Of a DNA stretch of 64,000 nt, positions 1-11,975 are shown one piece after another; the first letter of the stretch is position 1, and each line of letters starts with the position of its first letter. This DNA comes from Mesostigma viride (Eukaryota > Streptophyta > Mesostigmatophyceae > Mesostigmatales > Mesostigmataceae). Made by a program: the position numbers and the translations under genes. The notes under the pieces were generated by a model. The model was not told the origin of the DNA. It worked only from the letters and a program-made list of their open reading frames with translations, and searched no databases. The DNA is taken from contig RPFO01000102.1 in NCBI GenBank assembly GCA_009746045.1, positions 1,636,483-1,700,482 of the forward strand. Direction: 5' to 3'.

Positions 1-1
1 G

Positions 2-743
2 CACCGCTTGCAGCTGTTTGTCGATGATGAGGCCCCACCACCAGCCCGAGGGTATCCCAGCCAGAAATTTCCACGACAGACAGTGCCATCGGTCCACTGC
101 GGCTAAAAGACCTTGCAGTAGGGACCGGCGTGCCATCGTCCCGCTTTTCAGGAACGCCGGCCTCAGGTAGAGGGGAAGAGAACAGAGCCTCCTTAGTGGC
201 GTCCAGCCCCGAACCCGGGTTTGAATGACCATGCTCGTCGGCAGGACGCTGAGGAGACATCGCGGAATCTTTCTCGTTTGTCGCATTTGCAGCCCCATCA
301 TGATGGAAGTCATCCTCTGCCATTGCAGCTTCATCATCACAACCGACATCATCATCGAAATTCAGGTCATCCTCGGTGACGGGCGTGCGAAACGAATTAT
401 CCGGGCACTCTGGGCTGATAGTGGAAGGCTCCGTGGGCTTAATGTTGCTAGTGTGCCCTGGCTGCTCGAGCGTGGCGCACGGCTGGCATCGTGGAGGGCC
501 GCCGCAGTCAGAGCATTGCCATTCCGTGCCGTCACCGTCGTCTGCGTGCCTGAAAATATGCGTACAGATGCCGTGCAGGACCTTGCCACATCGGCCGGCG
601 CATTGGTGGTTTGCACCGGCCAAAAAATCTACTTTCATGGCACCAGGTTTCTTTCCTAGCACCCATTTTCTACAATCGTCCCCGGCATAACACAAATCAC
701 TCAATTCGTCCATGTCATCGATTCGGCTATCAGCATCGGGCAT
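2..743 (-). CDS. Edge-truncated Cys-rich (PHD/RING-like) protein, N-terminal part
   Basis: Reading the minus strand from an ATG at 743 gives 247 codons without a stop up to the left edge, so the gene continues outside the window. Residues of about 20-95 hold a cysteine/histidine cluster (motifs HQCAGRCGKVLHGIC, WQCSDCG and CQPC), resembling a PHD or RING-like zinc-binding fold. The rest is acidic and Ser/Pro-rich, probably disordered (runs of Asp/Glu around residues 125-150). Upstream (744-890) is about 150 bp of unique DNA, then a satellite. Inference: a chromatin-type or transposon-encoded accessory protein. The neighbouring gene is transposon-like, but no link between them is shown. The exact family is not recognised. 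Confidence 0.55.
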   Translation of the reverse strand, partial: MPDADSRIDDMDELSDLCYAGDDCRKWVLGKKPGAMKVDFLAGANHQCAGRCGKVLHGICTHIFRHADDGDGTEWQCSDCGGPPRCQPCATLEQPGHTSNIKPTEPSTISPECPDNSFRTPVTEDDLNFDDDVGCDDEAAMAEDDFHHDGAANATNEKDSAMSPQRPADEHGHSNPGSGLDATKEALFSSPLPEAGVPEKRDDGTPVPTARSFSRSGPMALSVVEISGWDTLGLVVGPHHRQTAASG

Positions 744-889
744 AGTTCCCGTGGCTAGTGCCCATCACCTTCCACCTTGAGCGAAGTCACGAATTCAAGC
801 GCGAAGTGCATTTGAATCAAGCGGGAACTGGGTGACACTGCTTGAAGACGTGCAGCTCCAAGGCATGCAAATGATGCAATGTATCAAAG

Positions 890-1915
890 ATACGATACGC
901 AAAGTTCAGGTGTTCAGGTGAAGCCGTGAAGACGTGAAGCCGTGAAGCCGTGAAGACGTGGTGAAGACAGGTGAAGACGTGGTGAAGACGTGAAGACGTG
1001 AAGACGTGAAGACGTGAAGACGTGAAGACACGATACGGCAAGTTCAGGTGAAGTTCAGGTGTTCAGGTGAAGCCGTGAAGACGTGAAGACGTGAAGCCGT
1101 GAAGCCGTGGTGAAGACAGGTGAAGACGCGGTGAAGACGTGAAGACGTGAAGACGTGAAGACGTGAAGACGTGAAGACACGATACGGCAAGTTCAGGTGA
1201 AGTTCAGGTGTTCAGGTGAAGCCGTGAAGACGTGAAGCCGTGAAGCCGTGAAGACGTGGTGAAGACAGGTGAAGACGCGGTGAAGACGTGAAGACGTGAA
1301 GACGTGAAGACGTGAAGACGTGAAGACACGATACGGCAAGTTCAGGTGAAGTTCAGGTGTTCAGGTGAAGCCGTGAAGACGTGAAGCCGTGAAGCCGTGA
1401 AGACGTGGTGAAGACAGGTGAAGACGCGGTGAAGACGTGAAGACGTGAAGACGTGAAGACGTGAAGACGTGAAGACACGATACGGCAAGTTCAGGTGAAG
1501 TTCAGGTGTTCAGGTGAAGCCGTGAAGACGTGAAGCCGTGAAGCCGTGAAGACGTGGTGAAGACAGGTGAAGACGCGGTGAAGACGTGAAGACGTGAAGA
1601 CGTGAAGACGTGAAGACGTGAAGACACGATACGGCAAGTTCAGGTGAAGTTCAGGTGTTCAGGTGAAGCCGTGAAGACGTGAAGCCGTGAAGCCGTGAAG
1701 ACGTGGTGAAGACAGGTGAAGACGCGGTGAAGACGTGAAGACGTGAAGACGTGAAGACGTGAAGACGTGAAGACACGATACGGCAAGTTCAGGTGAAGTT
1801 CAGGTGTTCAGGTGAAGCCGTGAAGACGTGAAGCCGTGAAGCCGTGAAGACGTGGTGAAGACAGGTGAAGACGCGGTGAAGACGTGAAGACGTGAAGACG
1901 TGAAGACGTGAAGAC
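890..1915. repeat. 149-bp higher-order satellite built from 9-bp GTGAAGACG-type units
   Basis: The marker CGATACGGCA recurs at 1031, 1180, 1329, 1478, 1627 and 1776, exactly 149 bp apart, giving a higher-order repeat. Each unit contains many short GTGAAGACG / GTGAAGCCG modules plus a spacer with GTTCAGGTG. The first unit (from about 890) and the last are diverged or truncated. Open frames on the minus strand here simply read the satellite and are not genes. Confidence 0.95.
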
Positions 1916-1985
1916 AAGTTGCAGCACTCAGCCGCAGCAGTCGCACGCAGGTAGAAACGATAATTTGTTTGAATCTGTCAAGACC

Positions 1986-2425
1986 CCATCGAATGTAAAA
2001 CAGGTTTTTCGTAAAGAAATCCGATGTGTGGGCGGGCTTTACATAGTTGCGATTTCTGGCCTGCGATTTCTGGCCTGCGCTGGTTGTCTCTTTTATAGTG
2101 CTTCTGCCCAAGCACTACCGGCTGTAAAACAGTATACTTCTTGAAGAAATCAGTTGGGGCTTTGTTGGGCGTCACATTTGACCGGTGGGCGGAGTTTCCT
2201 GCTTCTGTGAAGGCGCCATCGAATGTAGATCAGTAGATTTTCTAAAGAAATCTGAGGTGTGGGCGGGGCCTTTATTGCTTGTGTCCATCCACCACCGGAT
2301 GTAGAACAGTAGACTTATTGAAGAAAACAGTTTGGGGCTTTGTTGGGCGCCACATTTGAGCGGTGGGCGGGGTTTCTTGCTTCTGTCCAAGCACCACCGG
2401 GTGTAATACAGTAGATTTCCTATTA
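1986..2425. repeat. Imperfect alternating repeats upstream of the transposase-like gene
   Basis: Two related modules alternate. One contains CCATCGAATGTA and a GTGTGGGCGGG core (1986 and 2216). The other contains a GGGGCTTTGTTGGGCG core (2156 and 2334) followed by CGGTGGGCGG. They lie directly before the ATG at 2428, so they could be promoter or subterminal transposon repeats. A segment at 2057-2096 (TTTCTGGCCTGCGCTGG) is shared with inverted repeats near 38.1 and 39.1 kb. Confidence 0.7.
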
Positions 2426-2427
2426 AC

Positions 2428-5400
2428 ATGGATGAAGAATGGGATGTGCCAGACCTGGTGGATTCGGATGCGAGTTCTGAAGCTAGTTGGGGCGTAGATT
2501 CTGACGGCTCTGACGACGACCTGCTTCACACGGAAATGGGGCCCGGCACGTCTTCCTCTCGAGCGAAGCGCAGTGGGAAGAAAGATGGCGCCCGGCTTCT
2601 CGCCTCCAAATTGAAGTCCGTTGACAAGGACATCGCCAAGGCCAGGAAGTGCGGTCCGACTTGTGGGGAGCATTGCCTCGAGAAGGTGGGCACCTTACTT
2701 ACCGATACCAGGTCGTGGACTGCCTTTCGAGAGTACCTGTACAACCAAACGGACCAGCAGCGCATGGCCTCCCTTTGCGACGTGATCCGGTCGGCCGGCG
2801 TGGGCAACATCGAGGTAGAATCCCCTGCCGACGGTGGCCGTTACAAGAAGTACATCATTACCGGCCCTTTACACGTGGACGTGGTGATTGCGGGGTGCAT
2901 GTACACCGTCACCGGTTGTGCATCTGCCATCCGGAAGATGGCCGGCGTTACCCGGGCGACTTGGAACAATCTGGTGGCGTCGGTCGTGTCGGCGAAAGAG
3001 TATTTCCTGACCGTGCATCCCAACGACCTAGCGACTTTCGGTGTTGGTCTGGAGCACGCACCACCTGAGCGTGATGCTCGGGGGCGTTCGGAGGTTGGCG
3101 AACACGCAGCAATGTGGATGCACGAGTTGGTGCAGCAGATCGCAGACCATGACCCGACTCATGCTGGCGTTGTCTTCATGGACGTCATGTCCATCAAGGA
3201 GATGCACGCCATGTACGTTGAAGACGTGGTGGCAGAAGCGGGGGAAGGGGCCAAGGTGCTAGGCTACAACGCATTCTACCGCATCTGGCGCACCTACTGC
3301 AAAGGCGACTACTTCCCAGGGCAGAGGAGCCCGAAGGTGGTGGTATGCCCGCACAACAAGAGCACCGGTCACTGCGCGGACTGCGTGGAACTGCGCATGC
3401 GGCGCCGCGGTGCTTCAACTGAGGCACAACGGCAGTACGTCGACAACCAAATCAAGCAGCATGTCGCTCTGGCCTGGTTTACCCGCCAGAACTATTGGTT
3501 GAGGCGCGAGCTTGCCTGCGCGATGGTGGCCGCTATGTTGACGGCCATTTTGTCGATCAACCTCGACAAGCTGGATCACGCCAAGACATACTGGCCGAAG
3601 CTGGTGGGGGGGCCCGACTCATGGGGCAGCTATGCAGGTGGCATGATGCCGTTCTCGCTCTTCTGTGCGGCCGTCCATGGGTACAAGGCGATGTGGTTCA
3701 TCGTTCTCGCATGGGTCCTCATGACCGACAACCTCTCCGGCAGTGTCACCGTCACGATGCTGATGCACATCCTGGCGCAGTTGATGAGGGACCAGCCATG
3801 GAGGAGGGCGGGGCTGCCGCACATGCCCAGGTGTTTGTGCCTGCAACTGGACGGTGGGAGTGAAAACCGGAATCACACCGTCTTACTGTTTGCATGGTGG
3901 CTCGTACACGTTGGCTTCTTCGACGTCGTCGAAATGCACCGCATGCTCGTGGGCCACACGCACGCCGACCCAGATCAGAAATTCGGCGTGCTTGTGGCCT
4001 ACATGAGACACGCTGTGGCGGGGGGGCCTAGCTTCGTGCACAAGTACCCAACTTTGGAGAGCTGGGTGGCGGCCATAGAAGAGGCATTCCGTCAGCCTAG
4101 TGGTGCAGCTGCGAACTGCAACTCGACCGTCCCCGCTGGCACGGAGGTCAAGGTATTGGGGGTCGCTTACGATGTCAGGAACTTTCTCACTCCGTTGCAG
4201 CGCGAGTCGTTTGCCGGTTGGTGCAGCACAGTAGATTGGATGACCGGTAGGGAGGATCAGGTTATCAAGGTCACCAGGGTGCGTGGTGATGTCGTGCAGC
4301 CTGCGTGCAGCGAGGCGCAGCCGGCGCACGGAGGGGCGGCGCCATCGGTGCGCGGCGGGGCGGCAGCGGCGGCGCAGCCGGCACGCGGCGGGGCGGGGCA
4401 GTCAGCGGGCAGCGGGGCGGCGCTGCCGGTGCGCGGCGGGGCGGGGCAGTCGACGGGCGGCGGGGCAGGGCCGTCGACGGGCGGCGGGCCAGCGGTGCTG
4501 CCGGCGCGCGCGGGCGGCGGGGCGGGGCAGTCGGCGCGCGGGGGGCCAGCGGCGCTGCCGGCGCGCGTGGGCGGCGGGGCGGGGCTGTCGACGGGCGGCG
4601 GGGCGGGGCAGTCGACGGGCGGCGGGGCAGGGCCGTCGGCGTGCGGGGGGCCAGCGGTGCTGCCGGCGCGCGTGGGCGGCGGGGCGGGGCTGTCGACGGG
4701 CGGCGGGGCGGGGCAGTCGACGGGCGGCGGGGCAGGGCCGTCGGCGTGCGGGGGGCCAGCGGTGCTGCCGGCGCGCGTGGGCGGCGGGGCGGGGCTGTCG
4801 ACGGGCGGCGGGGCGGGGCAGTCGGCGTGCGGGGGGCCAGCGGTGCTGCCGGCGCGCGTGGGCGGCGGGGCGGGGCTGTCGACGGGCGGCGTGGCGGGGC
4901 AGTCAGCGCGCGGGGGGCCAGCGGCGCTGCCGGCGCGCGTGGGCGGCGGGGCGGGGCTGTCGACGGGCGGCGGGGCGGGGCAGTCGACGGGCGGCGTGGC
5001 GGGGCGGTCGGCGTGCGGGGGGCCAGCGGCGCTGCCGGCGCGCGTGGGCGGCGGGGCGGGGCTGTCGACGGGCGGCGGGGCGGGGCAGTCGACGGGCGGC
5101 GGGGCAGGGCGGTCGGCGTGCGGGGGGCCAGCGGCGCTGCCGGCGCGCGTGGGCGGCGGGGCGGGGCTGTCGACGGGCGGCGGGGCGGGGCAGTCGACGG
5201 GCGGCGGGGCAGGGCCGTCGGCGCGCGGGGGGCCAGCGGCGCTGCCGGCGCGCGTGGGCGGCGGGGCGGGGCTGTCGACGGGCGGCGGGGCGGGGCAGTC
5301 GACGGGCGGGGGGCCAGCGGTGCTGCCGGCGCGCGTGGGCGGCGGGGCGGGGCTGTCGACGGGCGGCGGGGCGGGGCAGTCGGCGTGCGGGGGGCCAGCG

Positions 5401-7597
5401 GTGCTGCCGGCGCGCGTGGGCGGCGGGGCGGGGCTGTCGACGGGCGGCGGGGCGGGGCCGTCGGCGCGCGGGGGCCAGCGGCGCTGCCGGCGCGCGTGGG
5501 CGGCGGGGCGGGGCTGTCGACGGGCGGCGTGGCGGGGCAGTCGGCGCGCGGGGGCCAGCGGCGCTGCCGGCGCGCGTGGGCGCCGGGGCGGGGCTGTCGA
5601 CGGGCGGCGGGGCGGGGCAGTCGACGGGCGGCGGGGCAGGGCGGTCGGCGTGCGGGGGGCCAGCGGCGCTGCCGGCGCGCGTGGGCGGCGGGGCGGGGCT
5701 GTCAACGGGCGGCGGGGCGGGGCAGTCGACGGGCGGCGGGGCAGGGCCGTCGGCGTGCGGGGGGCCAGCGGCGCTGCCGGCGCGCGTGGGCGGCGGGCCG
5801 GCGCAGCTGGCATGCGGCGGGGCGGGGCTGTCGACGGGCGGCGGGGCGGGGCAGTCGACGGGCGGCGGGGCAGGGCGGTCGGCGTGCGGGGGGCCAGCGG
5901 CGCTGCCGGCGCGCGTGGGCGGCGGGGCGGGGCTGTCGACGGGCGGCGGGGCGGGGCAGTCGACGGGCGGCGGGGCGGGGCAGCCGGCGCGCGGCGGGCC
6001 GGAGGCGCAGCCGGCGGGCGGCGGAGCGGCACAGCCGGTGCCTGAAAAACGCGGTCGCTCAATGAAGGTGCACCACGCCGTCTTCTTCCAGGTACAGGGC
6101 AACGCAGAGACCTGGTTGTCCTACCGGACCACGGAGTCCCAAAAGACGCCGTGGCAGCCCGCGGGGACTCGACAGGAAGGCGCGCCACGGTGCGGGAAGG
6201 CGATGACACAGCCTTACAAGTTTGATGCGGAGGGGCGGCCGCTGTTTGGCGTCCGACTTGTGGATCCAGACCGCATTCCGATGTTGCAGGACACCCCAGC
6301 CTTCGCACCATTGAACATGGAGTTTCTGGGGAAGGAGCTGGAGTCGATCAAAACAAGGGTCGAGAAGTTGCCCCATGGCATCTGGCAGTGGTACTTTCCG
6401 CCCGACACCATCAAGCCAAACGAGGCCTTTTTCGCAAAAGTCCCACATGCCCCTGAGGAGGTGCCTGAGGAGTGGCGCCCTTTGCCGTGGCCATCTCGCG
6501 CGGACATCTCCGCCCTGCGTGAGCACGATGCAGCGCCTGAACCACCACCGACGCAAGAAGAGCACTTCATGGCGTTGGTCGACGCAGAGGCGGTGCGCGT
6601 CACCCCGCTGGTAGACCGAGTTCTTCATGATGGCCACACACAGCAGGAATGGGCGGCAGAAGACAGGGCCATGACAGCCAAGGTCGCTTACTTGAAGCGC
6701 ATGCAAGGCGTTGAGAAAGGCTCCGCTGTTCTATACTGGCACCCTTCAGCTGGTATTCTCTGCAACTCGAAGCTCACGTGGACTCCAGTCCTCTTTGGCA
6801 TCATCAAGGAGGTGGTTGCGAAGGAGGATGGCGGCCAACCTTCTATTGAGCTCTTTGTATACCGCGCTAAGCATTTGCGTGACACGTGGCACCCGTGGAA
6901 CCCAGACATTGCGCAATGGCCCCATCCGCCAACCACTGCGGCGCACACGGTGATCATCACCGCGTCAGACCTCGTCTTGACACAAGTGGTGGGCAAGCGA
7001 GGTCAGCCGCCCCATGCAGTCTCCTTGGGTGCGAACAAAAAGCTCACCAAGGAGTGCCTAAAGGCGCTGAAGGAGGTGCCCTATGACGCGGAACACCCGG
7101 TCGTGAAGTGGCAAGATGCTGAATGCTCGAAGGGCATCGTCGGCATGGCGAAGGCATGCTGGGAAGGCATAAGGCTGCAGGTCAAGAGTGGCAGCCGCAA
7201 CCTCGTAGGGCAAGTCGTGTGTCATTGGGCGTCGGAGCGTGTGACATCCGCGGACGGTCGCACCGAAAGCCGGGACGGCAGGTACCATGGTCGTGTCGCT
7301 GTTGTCGACACGCAAAACGACATGGTAGCCATGTACTGGGGTGCCCGTTGGGAGGAGGACGCGGTTTCTTGTGTGCCTCTCCACGAGCTGGAGGCACAGA
7401 TCTGCGGGTGCCCCGGTGTGGTCGTCCCTGCGTTGCAAGCGCCGGATATCACCCTGGCCGAGGCTCGATTGCGCGAGATGGTTCCACCCAGCGACGATGT
7501 GGCGGAGAACAACAACGCAGGCGCCTCCCGGCGTCGGAAGCGAGCGCTCATCCTTGCCGATGACGATGACGACGACGACGACGACGACGACTGCTGA
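2428..7597 (+). CDS. DDE-like transposase/integrase-type protein, broken by two G-run frameshifts
   Basis: The frame opens at ATG 2428 with an acidic N-terminus and a Cys-rich stretch (CGPTCGEHC, VVCPHNKS, HCADC). Three acidic motifs follow: VFMDVMS at about residue 250, LQLDGGSENRN at about 475 and VGHTHADPDQKFG at about 510. These recall the eukaryotic transposon domain catalogued as DUF7869, which looks like a DDE nuclease fold; this is from memory and unsearched. A Gly/Ala/Ser/Thr-rich tract (4321-6030) separates it from a C-terminal domain (6060-7597) that ends in poly-Asp. The tract is read in frame 1 up to 5470, frame 3 to 5550 and frame 2 after that, because the G-runs at 5470-5474 and 5550-5554 have five G where sister units have six. 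As sequenced, the N-terminal frame stops at 6045 and the C-terminal domain is not in frame with it. The gene is either decayed or mis-assembled. Confidence 0.7.
4380..6030. repeat. GC-rich coding minisatellite, 105/81-bp units of 24-bp modules
   Basis: The marker GCGCGCGTGGGC recurs at 4561, 4666, 4771 and 4852, so full units are 105 bp (35 codons) and short ones 81 bp, differing by a 24-bp module that encodes STGGGAGQ. It lies inside the transposase-like gene. Long Pro/Arg-rich open frames on the opposite strand arise only from the multiple-of-three period. Confidence 0.95.
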
Positions 7598-7629
7598 AGC
7601 GCGAGCAGCGGTTGTTGTCATTGAGCTGC

Positions 7630-7900
7630 TCATGTGCTGCTGCTGCTGCTGCTGCTGCTGTGCTGCCATGCTACTGTTGCTGCATTGCTGCCGTGCTGCT
7701 GTTGTGCTGTTGTGCTGATGTGTTGCTGCATTGCTGCCGTGCCGCTGATGTATTGCTGTCGTGCTGCTGCTGTGTGTGATGCACTGCTGCATTACGGCCG
7801 TGCTGCTGAGCTACAGTTGTGCTGCTGCTGTGCTACGGTCATGCTGCTGCTGTGTTGCTGGGCTGATGTGTTGTTGCATTGATGTAGTGGCTATTGTTCC
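7630..7900. repeat. CTG/TGC trinucleotide-rich tract
   Basis: Directly downstream of the stop at 7597 the sequence is dominated by interrupted TGC/CTG repeats (a pure run of about seven at 7634-7660). No convincing gene is present. Confidence 0.85.
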
Positions 7901-9540
7901 GCTACTACAATTTGCTACTGATGCCGCTGCTGGTGCTTTTTTGCATGGCAGTGCCCGCTATGTTCACACCACTGTTGCCGCGGTTGGTATCGCGTGATTT
8001 CCACCGGTTGTGCGTTGACATGTGTTACTCATGCATTTCCCGCTATATTTGGTAGCACGCGGTTTCGCGTTAGTTAGGTGCAGACAGCTGCATGTAGACA
8101 AACATCTTGTTTAAGTCGGTCAATTAACGGTTCTTGACGCATCATGGTCCAAGTCGACCGACCTGTAGGGACCAGTAGAGCAATTGTCTAGGAGAAAGAG
8201 CGTGATCGCTGCAGAAGCCGCGTGGCAGCCGTGGCTGTACCTGTAGTACGACCTGCATATATATGGATACTGTATTTGGATACTGGGTTGTTTATCAATT
8301 CTGGTTTTAATTTATTTAGTGTACCTGGTGTTGGCATGCCAACTCAGTGCTAAACTACTTTATGCACAATGATGCAACTTGATGCTATAGTGACGTGCCA
8401 CGATGTAACTTTATTAACTTCACCATTAGTCATGGGGTCAATAGGATTGCTCATTATGCCATGTTAACATGAACCATGGGTTACGTAATAGTGAAAACAG
8501 TAATCATGATGCTCCACTTGAAGTCTCCAACATGGTCATGTTTGGAATTTTATTGATCATATTTACAATATATGAAAAGAGACAACAAACGTGGAAGCAT
8601 GGCACGCCGAGGCCGATAATATATGTGTGAAATATGAAAAGAGACAACATCTTTGGCAAGCATGATCATATCATGCTTGCCAAACATATGAATGATATCG
8701 ACCATGTCCAGAAACCATGTTTGCCAATGGTGCATTTAGGATACATTTGAAGCTGTGCAAATGTATCCTAATCCGGTAAAACCACCCGAACACACCATTG
8801 TTGTCAACCCAGCTAACAATCGCCAGGCCATCTTGACCATTCCGACAGACGTCGAGAAACGGCTCACGAACTTGGCCAAGAAGAGACCTGTTCAGTAGGC
8901 CAGCTCGCCCGGGCTTGGTTGGACGAGGTGGACAGCCTTGAGAGCACGTGCTTCGTTGTGAGCACTTGCCTTTCAGCCGTGATTTGCAAACGAGTTCCTT
9001 GTCCTGAATTGTAAAGCTCGATTCATGCTCTTTTAAGGAAGTGTATAATATTATCCAGATCATGTATATATTTAGATCTAGACCTGAGTTCAAATAACAT
9101 TTCTTAGAGGGCTGAGATGCGCGAGGTCCAGCATACATGTATATATCCATGGAGACATGTTACAAACTCAAATGTTTCATTGTACGTACCACGAGCTCGT
9201 CGACGGGGGTATCCCATGTAATGTATGATTTATGAATTAATTAATCGCTTAATTGTACAATGTAAATGGATCATGAACTTGTCAAGTGGCCTAATTTGGT
9301 TTATTTGGTTCATCATTTATTGATCTCAATCATTCTTAATTGAATCTCGAGCAATAGCAATCGTGAAGCAGATCCTAATCATGTGATTCGCATAACATTT
9401 GAGAATAGGCAACAAGTGCTACTTTGAGGAATGCGGGGTTGGTCAGGTTATTATAGAGCTAGAGCTACAAACGGCACATATATTGCAAACTTAAAACTTT
9501 GCGCTCCAGGCATGGAATTTCAAAAGTACCAAAATTGGAG
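7901..9540. other. AT-rich spacer with two perfect hairpins, no gene seen
   Basis: No ORF here has gene-like character. Two perfect inverted repeats stand out: arms 8653-8666 and 8670-8683 (TTGGCAAGCATGAT) and arms 8736-8748 and 8759-8771 (TTAGGATACATTT). Confidence 0.6.
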
Positions 9541-9552
9541 CAGTAGATGTTG

Positions 9553-11290
9553 GGGACGCCCATGGATGGTGGTGGTGGGGTGCTGGCATGCATGGATGGT
9601 GGTGGTGGGTGGCTGGCACGCATGGATGATGGTGGTGGGGTGCTGGCATGCATGGATGGTGGTGGTGGGTGGCTGGCACGCATGGATGATGGTGGTGGGG
9701 TGCTGGCATGCATGGATGATGGTGGTGGGTGGCTGGCACGCATGGATGGTGGTGGTGGGGTGCTGGCATGCATGGATGGTGGTGGTGGGTGGCTGGCACG
9801 CATGGATGATGGTGGTGGGTGGCTGGCATGCATGGATGATGGTGGTGGGGTGCTGGCATGCATGGATGGTGGCGGTGGGGTGCTGGCATGCATGGATGGT
9901 GGCGGTGGGTGGCTGGCACGCATCAGTGGATGGTGGTGGTGGGTGGCTGGCACGCATGGGTGATGGTGGTGGGGTGCTGGCACGCATGGATGGTGGTGGT
10001 GGGTGGCTGGCACGCATGGATGATGGTGGTGGGGTGCTGGCATGCATGGATGGTGGTGGTGGGTGGCTGGCATGCATGGATGGTGGTGGTGGGGTGCTGG
10101 CATGCATGGATGGTGGTGGTGGGGTGCTGGCATGCATGGATGGTGGTGGTGGGTGGCTGGCACGCATGGATGATGGTGGTGGGGTGCTGGCACGCATGGA
10201 TGGTGGTGGTGGGGTGCTGGCATGCATGGATGGTGGTGGTGGGGTGCTGGCATGCATGGATGATGGTGGTGGGGTGCTGGCATGCATGGATGGTGGTGGT
10301 GGGTGGCTGGCACGCATGGATGATGGTGGTGAGGTGCTGGCATGCATGGATGGTGGTGGTGGGTGGCTGGCACGCATGGATGGTGGTGGTGGGTGGCTGG
10401 CACGCATGGATGATGGTGGTGGGGTGCTGGCATGCATGGATGGTGGCGGTGGGGTGCTGGCATGCATGGATGGTGGCGGTGGGGTGCTGGCATGCATGGA
10501 TGGTGGTGGTGGGTGGCTGGCACGCATGGATGATGGTGGTGGGGTGCTGGCACGCATGGATGGTGGTGGTGGGGTGCTGGCATGCATGGATGGTGGCGGT
10601 GGGGTGCTGGCATATGCATGGATGGTGGCGGTGGGGTGCTGGCATGCATGGATGGTGGTGGTGGGTGGCTGGCACGCATGGATGATGGTGGTGGGGTGCT
10701 GGCATGCATGGATGGTGGCGGTGGGGTGCTGGCATGCATGGATGGTGGCGGTGGGGTGCTGGCATGCATGGATGGTGGTGGTGGGTGGCTGGCACGCATG
10801 GATGATGGTGGTGGGGTGCTGGCACGCATGGATGGTGGTGGTGGGGTGCTGGCATGCATGGATGGTGGTGGTGGGGTGCTGGCATGCATGGATGGTGGTG
10901 GTGGGGTGCTGGCATGCATGGATGGTGGTGGTGGGGTGCTGGCATGCATGGATGGTGGTGGTGGGGTGCTGGCATGCATGGATGCTGGTGGTGGGTGGCT
11001 GGCACGCATGGATGATGGTGGTGGGGTGCTGGCATGCATGGATGGTGGTGGTGGGTGGCTGGCACGCATGGATGATGGTGGTGGGGTGCTGGCATGCATG
11101 GATGATGGTGGTGGGTGGCTGGCACGCATGGATGGTGGTGGTGGGGTGCTGGCATGCATGGATGGTGGTGGTGGGTGGCTGGCACGCATGGATGATGGTG
11201 GTGGGTGGCTGGCATGCATGGATGATGGTGGTGGGTGGCTGGCATGCATGGATGATGGTGGTGGGTGGCTGGCATGCATGGATGGTGGAC
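9553..11290. repeat. 30-bp minisatellite, about 58 copies
   Basis: The unit alternates variants of GGATGGTGGTGGTGGGG + TGCTGGCATGCAT, with GAT/GGT, GCGGT and GGCTGGCACG variants. The period is 30 bp throughout except for small disruptions near 9922 and 10612. Because 30 is a multiple of three, long open frames exist in several frames on both strands. They carry no independent coding evidence. Confidence 0.95.
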
Positions 11291-11975
11291 ATATCGCTGG
11301 CTGAGGACCAACACGAAAAAAGAAGCCATATGGCTGGCTGAGGACCAACACGAAAAAAGAAAACATATCGCTGGCTGAGGACCAACACGAAAAAAGAAAA
11401 CATATCGCTGGCTGAGGACCAACACGAAAAAAGAAAACATTTAGCTGGCTGAGGACCAACACGAAAAAAGAAAACATTTAGCTGGCTGAGGACCAATACG
11501 AAAAAATACTCTGGTCGCTCGCCGAGAACCAACCAGAAAAAAGAAGCCGTGTCGCTGGCTGAGGACCAACACGAAAAAAGAAAATATATTGCTGGCTGAG
11601 GACCAACCCTAAAAAAGAAGGCATATCGCTGGCTGAGGACCAACACGAAAACAGAAGCCATGTCGCTGGCTGAGGACCAACCGTTAAAAAGAAGGCATAG
11701 CGCTGGCCGAGAACCAACCCTTAAAAAGAAGCCGTGTCGCTGGCTGAAGACCAACACGAAAAAAGAAAATATATTGCTGGCTGAGGACCAACCCTAAAAA
11801 AGAAGGCATATCGCTGGCTGAGGACCAACACGAAAACAGAAGCCATGTCGCTGGCTGAGGACCAACCCTTAAAAAGAAGGCATAGCGCTGGCCGAGAACC
11901 AACCAGAAAAAAGAAGTCATGTCGCTGGCTGAGGACCAACACGAAAAAACAAGCCATATCGCTGGCTGAGGACTA
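11288..11975. repeat. 37-bp minisatellite, about 18 copies
   Basis: GCTGGCTGAGGACCAACACG followed by an A-rich segment recurs at 11296, 11333, 11370 and onward, 37 bp apart, with later copies more diverged. It abuts the 30-bp array without a spacer. Minus-strand open frames (SCWSSASDM-like) are repeat translations. Confidence 0.93.

Noticed and set aside
4257-6311. 684-codon Pro/Arg-rich frame on the minus strand
   Set aside because: Antisense of the GC-rich coding repeat in the transposase-like gene; no non-repeat coding content.
9431-11757. Very long open frames on both strands
   Set aside because: They only read the 30-bp and 37-bp minisatellites; the 30-bp period is a multiple of three, and several frames are open at once.
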